Positions 60,405 to 64,000 of a DNA stretch of 64,000 nt are shown here, one piece after another. The translations under genes and the position numbers were made by a program. The notes under the pieces are model-generated. The model was not told the DNA's origin. It was given only the letters and a program-made list of their open reading frames with translations, and made no database searches. Numbering within the stretch: the first letter of the stretch is position 1; every line of letters starts with the position of its first letter. The stretch is taken from assembly GCF_009664975.1 (NCBI RefSeq), contig NZ_WJXB01000014.1, positions 124,001-188,000 of the forward strand. The letters are read 5' to 3'. Source of the DNA: Paenibacillus monticola. GTDB taxonomy: Bacteria > Bacillota > Bacilli > Paenibacillales > Paenibacillaceae.

Positions 60405-60884
60405 TGTCAACTTCACCATGCTTAGGTGGCTGGAGTTGTGCATACATTTTATTCTCCCAACCTTTCGTATCGTAATTGTTCCAGGAAGGCGGAGACATCC
60501 TTGGTGTAGCTACCGTCTGCAATAGTAGTCTTAATTCCATAACCTGCTATTTTAAAAGATGGTTTTGTGATAATGACTGGCTTCATCAAATAACCTCGGA
60601 CACCGGTCATCTTTGCGGTATATGGAGTCGGGTTGTAGCCATATACCTTGGGAAGGCTTTGGTAAATCCACTTTGGGTCACGAATCCATAGTCTGCTGCA
60701 ATATCGATAATTTTTCTGCCCTTTATACTCCATGATCGGCATTTCCATACAGGCTTGAAATACTCGGCAAAAATGGTACAAGAGAATAGCCTGCGAGAGA
60801 AGCGATATGCTCGGGTATCAATTCCTCCTTGATGTTGGCTTCAATAAATTCGATACAACGTTCTATATCAGATCTATAGTTCAA
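60405..60884 (-). pseudogene. Decayed AraC-type regulator with GyrI-like effector domain
   Basis: Parts of one protein are spread over three minus-strand frames. From TTG 60884: SDIERCIEFIEANIKEEL and IPEHIASLAGYSL. A one-base shift leads to YHFCRVFQACMEMP. After an apparent deletion of about 15-20 codons comes GRKIIDIAADYGFVTQSGFT in the third frame. Another shift gives KVYGYNPTPYTAKMTGVRGY and the start of the GyrI domain (MKPVIITKPSFKIAGYGIK). A last shift gives NKMYAQLQPPKHGEVDIF before the gene ends at the gpmA terminator. At least four frameshifts plus truncation make it non-functional. Confidence 0.85.
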
Positions 60885-60974
60885 ACGTTCACTTTCCTTT
60901 CCCCGTACGGTTAATTACATTGTATCAAGAACCTGTAAGGATGTTTGTTCCTGCGTTGCTGTTATATAAACATG

Positions 60975-61016
60975 AAAAGGTACCCACGCTTCAGCTTAAT
61001 GCCTGCGGGATACCTT
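60975..61016 (-). terminator. Terminator of psd
   Basis: On the minus strand AAAGGTATCCCGCAGGC and GCGTGGGTACCTTTTC pair with a mismatch. The T-run is short. Confidence 0.7.
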
Positions 61017-61047
61017 TAGGTGTTCATGTGTATATGAAATTCATCCT

Positions 61048-61839
61048 CTAAAGAGGACGGTGGAGTGTTCCCAGCCATTCGCCCATCTTGACCTTTGTAT
61101 CCGTCCCTAGTCCAGGACGCGGAGTAAAGGTACCGCTTTCGGTAAGCAGTACTACCGTTGAACCGAACTCGAAATAGGCCAGATCGCCGCCCGCCTGCCA
61201 TTCTGTAGCATTGTCATCGGTGTAGCGGATACTGCTGACGTTCATCGCCCCTACTTTAACCACTGCAGCTTGCCCGCAGTCTCCGGCAATATAAGTAATG
61301 AGCCGTTCGTTGCGGCTCAGCACACTTGTCATTTGTCTCATGCCGAAATCATTGACAGGATAGGCCCGCCCGCGAATATGCTCGCTCTCTACCTTCTGCC
61401 CGGTAATAGGAGCGTGAATTCGGTGATAATCGGTAGGACTCAGATAGAGCACGAAGAAAAAGCCCTTCTTGTACAGCTCCAGATGCGGAGAGTGATTAAG
61501 CAGCTCTTCCAGCTTATAATCTTGACCTTTTACATTCATAATCGTTCCACAGGAAATATCGCCCATAGCGGTAATGGTGGCGTCAACTGGGCTGACCAAG
61601 ACATTGTCTCCAGCGGCGATTGGCCGCATGCCCGGCCGTAACTGACGGCTGAAAAATTCATTAAGTGTACGGTATTCTCCAGGATTCTTCGCCGCCTCGG
61701 CGGCAGGAATATGGTAACTCCGAATAAATGCCGGAATAAGAAAACGGCTGAGTCTGCTATGGGAAAAAGCACCCATTAACCGGGAAAGCCATCTGTGTGA
61801 GGATAGCTCGGTCATCAGCCGCAGCAATTGTTTAACCAT
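61048..61839 (-). CDS. psd: Phosphatidylserine decarboxylase
   Basis: A 263-residue proenzyme making phosphatidylethanolamine. Seen: RTLNEFFSRQLRPG near residue 57, SPVDATITAMG near 84, YLSPTDYHRIHAP near 132 and the self-cleavage site FEFGST near 223, where the Ser becomes the pyruvoyl group. It is the membrane-associated short form, equal in length to Bacillus Psd. ATG 61839 lies 6 bases after GGGAG; ATG 61845 touches that site. Phosphatidylserine synthase (pssA) is not adjacent. Confidence 0.92.
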   Translation of the reverse strand: MVKQLLRLMTELSSHRWLSRLMGAFSHSRLSRFLIPAFIRSYHIPAAEAAKNPGEYRTLNEFFSRQLRPGMRPIAAGDNVLVSPVDATITAMGDISCGTIMNVKGQDYKLEELLNHSPHLELYKKGFFFVLYLSPTDYHRIHAPITGQKVESEHIRGRAYPVNDFGMRQMTSVLSRNERLITYIAGDCGQAAVVKVGAMNVSSIRYTDDNATEWQAGGDLAYFEFGSTVVLLTESGTFTPRPGLGTDTKVKMGEWLGTLHRPL

Positions 61840-61942
61840 GCCCATCTCCCTTTCATAGTGCAGCAGTAAGGTCTCGCATGGAAGCCAGACCTTTTCCGCT
61901 CTGCATTATATTGACATAGAATAGAGGACAAATCAATAACAG

Positions 61943-63028
61943 TTATCCTAGGGACCCGTTCTCCAGTAGAAAACGGGCATAGCTCATGGGCCGGCGGTAG
62001 CTGTCTTTCCAGATCTCTGTGAGCCCGGCTTTATGAAATCCATAACGCTGGTCGCGGCCATTGCATTCAATGAAAAAGAGTTGACCGTCCTTGGTAATGC
62101 CAATGTCCAGTCCAATATCAGCCAGGCCGGGGAGACTAAGCTCCAGCCAGCGTGCTACGGCAAGACTTAATGTCCCCACGGACATACGGATATTTGCCGC
62201 CGCGGCGCCTGTAAATACCTGCTCCAAGGCGTAGGAAGAACTTAAGGCTACACCGCCTCGAGCGAGGTTGGAGACGAAGCCGCCTGGGGCTGCGAGCTTG
62301 GCGAACAGGCCCGTGGTCTGCCACTCTCCTCCCCAACCGCGCTGGACGGTGACACGTAAATCAAAGGGACGGCCGCCAATCTCAGCCAAAGGGATGCGTT
62401 CCTGGACCAAATAGGGTGTAGCTTCCAGACGCGCCCGCAGCATACCTGATAATCCCTCCTGTTCTACAGGTACGTTTATCCAGCGCCGTGCACTGGGCGA
62501 CAGGTAGAATAATATCCATCTCTGTTCGCCTATGTGAACCAATCGCATGATACCTTTGCCTATACTCCCCCGGCAGGGTTTGAGAATGAGATCCGGATAA
62601 AGGGTCATCATTTTTTTTAGCCCAGACAGACCTGTAGCGCTTGCTGGCAGAAAAGACTTCAGCTCCGCACTTTGCGCTAGCAGTCGATGAATTTCATCCT
62701 TGCCGTAGCGGTTGCAGGTATTGAACACCAGTGGACCTTGCTGGATCAGTCGCTCCATGCTTGCGTTATTCTGCTCATAAATCGCCCGGTTATGGATAAC
62801 CTCAGGTGTTGGAATTATGGCATATCTATATCCCTGAGCTCCTTTTATATAGGTGGCACTGTAGCCTGAGTCTGTATCAATGTCAGCGAGCTTCAGGAAG
62901 CAGGGGATTATTCCGTATGCTGCCGCGGCCTCCTCATAGTTATTTAGAGACTCCTGTCCCGTTTTGTGCCGGGGAACGCCCCGGTGCATAGCGGAATTCA
63001 GCAGTATTCCCACGTGCTTTTGCCCCAT
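61943..63028 (-). CDS. YheC/YheD family ATP-grasp protein (long form)
   Basis: A 361-residue YheC/YheD protein, the endospore coat-associated ATP-grasp family. The N-terminal domain (about 1-120; GQKHVGILLNSAMHRGVP) is followed by the ATP-grasp region. That region shows LILKPCRGSIGKGIMRL near residue 190, a VQERIPL strand, GRPFDLRVTVQ, and the terminal DIGITKDGQLFFIECNGRD metal site. ATG 63028 has GGGAGG 7 bases upstream; the open frame to 63298 would overlap the divergent gene. It is the full-length relative of the protein at 13481. Confidence 0.87.
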   Translation of the reverse strand: MGQKHVGILLNSAMHRGVPRHKTGQESLNNYEEAAAAYGIIPCFLKLADIDTDSGYSATYIKGAQGYRYAIIPTPEVIHNRAIYEQNNASMERLIQQGPLVFNTCNRYGKDEIHRLLAQSAELKSFLPASATGLSGLKKMMTLYPDLILKPCRGSIGKGIMRLVHIGEQRWILFYLSPSARRWINVPVEQEGLSGMLRARLEATPYLVQERIPLAEIGGRPFDLRVTVQRGWGGEWQTTGLFAKLAAPGGFVSNLARGGVALSSSYALEQVFTGAAAANIRMSVGTLSLAVARWLELSLPGLADIGLDIGITKDGQLFFIECNGRDQRYGFHKAGLTEIWKDSYRRPMSYARFLLENGSLG

Positions 63029-63284
63029 GTTCGTTCCTCCCGTTATGTTGAGTAACTTTATTTCGTTGTTCTCTTCTTCTGTCAGTGTATGTTTGTACGC
63101 GCCCGTCAGGATGGACGAATGCGCGGCGGCAAAGGCCCTTTTTTGCTGCTGACTCCATTCAGAGGTTTGCTGTGTCCGTGAAGAAATTACTCCTTTCCGC
63201 AAGCTTTGCTCAAAGGGTGTCATCAGCCCAGTCCGCTGCATATGATGCCTACGAGAAACAATAGTTGGAAGGAGGAGACTGCTT

Positions 63285-64000
63285 ATGAGGAGCTCCAAAA
63301 GAAAGCAGCCGCGCAGTCCGAAAAAACGACTCTATTATGTGGATAATCCCAATACAGAGGAACTGAGCATGCTGGTAAGCGGTCCGAAATTCACAGGAAA
63401 TGTTGAGATCGTGAGCAGTGAATCAGGGCTATTGCCAGTTCAGGCCCTGCAGGTAAGCGGGGTCGGGGCAGGTGTCGCTGAACTAGAAGAGGTAACACCG
63501 CAGTCAGCAAGTATTGTACCGCCAGAGTCTATTGTGGAAACGGAGCCGCAGGAACAGACGGATCATTTATCCGCAGCACTATTATCCGTTCCCGAGAAGG
63601 AACGCCTGCAGCCGGTGTATACGGATGATCTGTCCGATGGAGCCGTTACCGGAGCCAAGATCGCTCCCCGTACCATCGACGGGTCAAGGTTGAAGTTCGG
63701 GATCATTGGTACACCTTGGTTGCAGGATTACGCGGTGCAGAGCATTAATATCGCGGACAAGGCAGTGACTTCCTCCAAAATCGCCCCGGAATCCATTTCG
63801 GGCGAACATTTAGCGGAAGGCAGTGTTAGCGGAGGCAAGCTGCTGGACCATTCGATCGGTGGAGAGAAGCTGAAGAATGGCAGTATCGGTCCAGAGAAGC
63901 TGGCTGATCGAATCATCGGCGGGAGCCAAATTGGGGATAAATCGATAGAGAGCCGCCATTTGAGCGAGTTTATTATTACGGCTGATTTGCTGGAGGACGG
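63285..64000 (+). CDS. Decapeptide-repeat surface-type protein (3' end outside window)
   Basis: The frame from ATG 63285 (GGAAGGAGGAG upstream) is open to the window end, 238 codons so far. It has a basic start (MRSSKRKQPRSPKKRL), an acidic linker rich in Glu/Pro/Ser (about 60-110) and then tandem 10-residue units of the type x-x-S-I/V-x-G-x-K-L/I-x (EGSVSGGKLL, DHSIGGEKLK, NGSIGPEKLA, DRIIGGSQIG). Such long repeats resemble the 'WIAG-tail' proteins of Paenibacillus and beta-helical fibre proteins. No signal peptide is visible, so a spore or appendage component is one option. Confidence 0.7.
   Translation, partial: MRSSKRKQPRSPKKRLYYVDNPNTEELSMLVSGPKFTGNVEIVSSESGLLPVQALQVSGVGAGVAELEEVTPQSASIVPPESIVETEPQEQTDHLSAALLSVPEKERLQPVYTDDLSDGAVTGAKIAPRTIDGSRLKFGIIGTPWLQDYAVQSINIADKAVTSSKIAPESISGEHLAEGSVSGGKLLDHSIGGEKLKNGSIGPEKLADRIIGGSQIGDKSIESRHLSEFIITADLLED

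Noticed and set aside
1..64000. tRNA, rRNA, CRISPR arrays, prophage or transposase genes
   Set aside because: I looked for cloverleaf-like CCA ends, rRNA cores, regularly spaced repeats and recombinase motifs and found none that hold up.

Overview
The window is most likely chromosomal DNA of a Paenibacillus-like, spore-forming, aerobic Bacillota. The case rests on gene content and order: dnaB-dnaI, trxA-uvrC, the YuiB/YumB/YumC/YutJ/YuzB/YutI neighbourhood, HemQ, the sporulation inhibitor Sda, YjcZ and YheC/YheD spore-associated proteins, EcsAB, a SAM riboswitch in front of metNPQ, MqnE of the futalosine menaquinone route, and a secreted GH81 glucanase next to a YesM/YesN-type two-component pair. 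Shine-Dalgarno sites are strong AGGAGG types, and TTG and GTG starts are frequent. I saw no rRNA, tRNA, CRISPR array, transposase or phage module.

Layout. Positions 1-6195 carry a DUF456 tail, a MurJ/SpoVB-type flippase, a thioredoxin-like protein, heme A synthase CtaA, a UbiD-type decarboxylase and a HEPN protein. Positions 6235-9238 are the S-box-controlled methionine importer metNPQ. Positions 9276-18983 are a redox, Fe-S and heme block: NifU-like, YuzB, YutJ, MqnE, IscA-like, a YheC/YheD protein, sda with a DnaA-box cluster, YumC, YumB, HemQ and YuiB. Positions 19120-24806 hold dnaB-dnaI, a YqzM-like protein, trxA, and uvrC with a LexA-type box inside its promoter. Positions 24853-34477 are one apparent transcription unit: GH81 beta-1,3-glucanase, lipoprotein solute-binding protein, AraC-type response regulator and YesM-type kinase. 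It runs convergently into a CPBP protease. Positions 36284-38460 are the K+ transporter ktrBA. Positions 38486-43253 are a LysR regulator divergent from sdhCAB, with candidate cre, Fur-like and palindromic sites between them.

Positions 43271-50208 contain a frameshifted small gene, a four-gene operon (DUF3891, K+ channel, Tat-type phosphoesterase, GNAT), histidinol phosphatase with a LysR regulator, CheX and an SDR. Positions 50257-53817 are a DEAD-box helicase translationally linked to ecsAB. Positions 53892-64000 are an accessory stretch: YjcZ, aminotransferase, PNPOx-like protein divergent from a MocR-type regulator that lacks the usual PLP lysine, an AraC regulator behind a tandemly duplicated leader, a new 39-residue ORF, gpmA, a decayed AraC/GyrI pseudogene, psd, a second YheC/YheD protein, and the start of a long decapeptide-repeat protein.

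How it fits together. Much of the window serves aerobic respiration: heme (HemQ, CtaA), menaquinone (MqnE, perhaps the UbiD protein), NADH and succinate input (YumB, YutJ, SdhCAB) and Fe-S assembly. The observation I rate highest is a leader element with two crossing, partly covarying pairings. It sits directly in front of the Shine-Dalgarno site of hemQ, sdhA and an AraC-family gene (two tandem copies).
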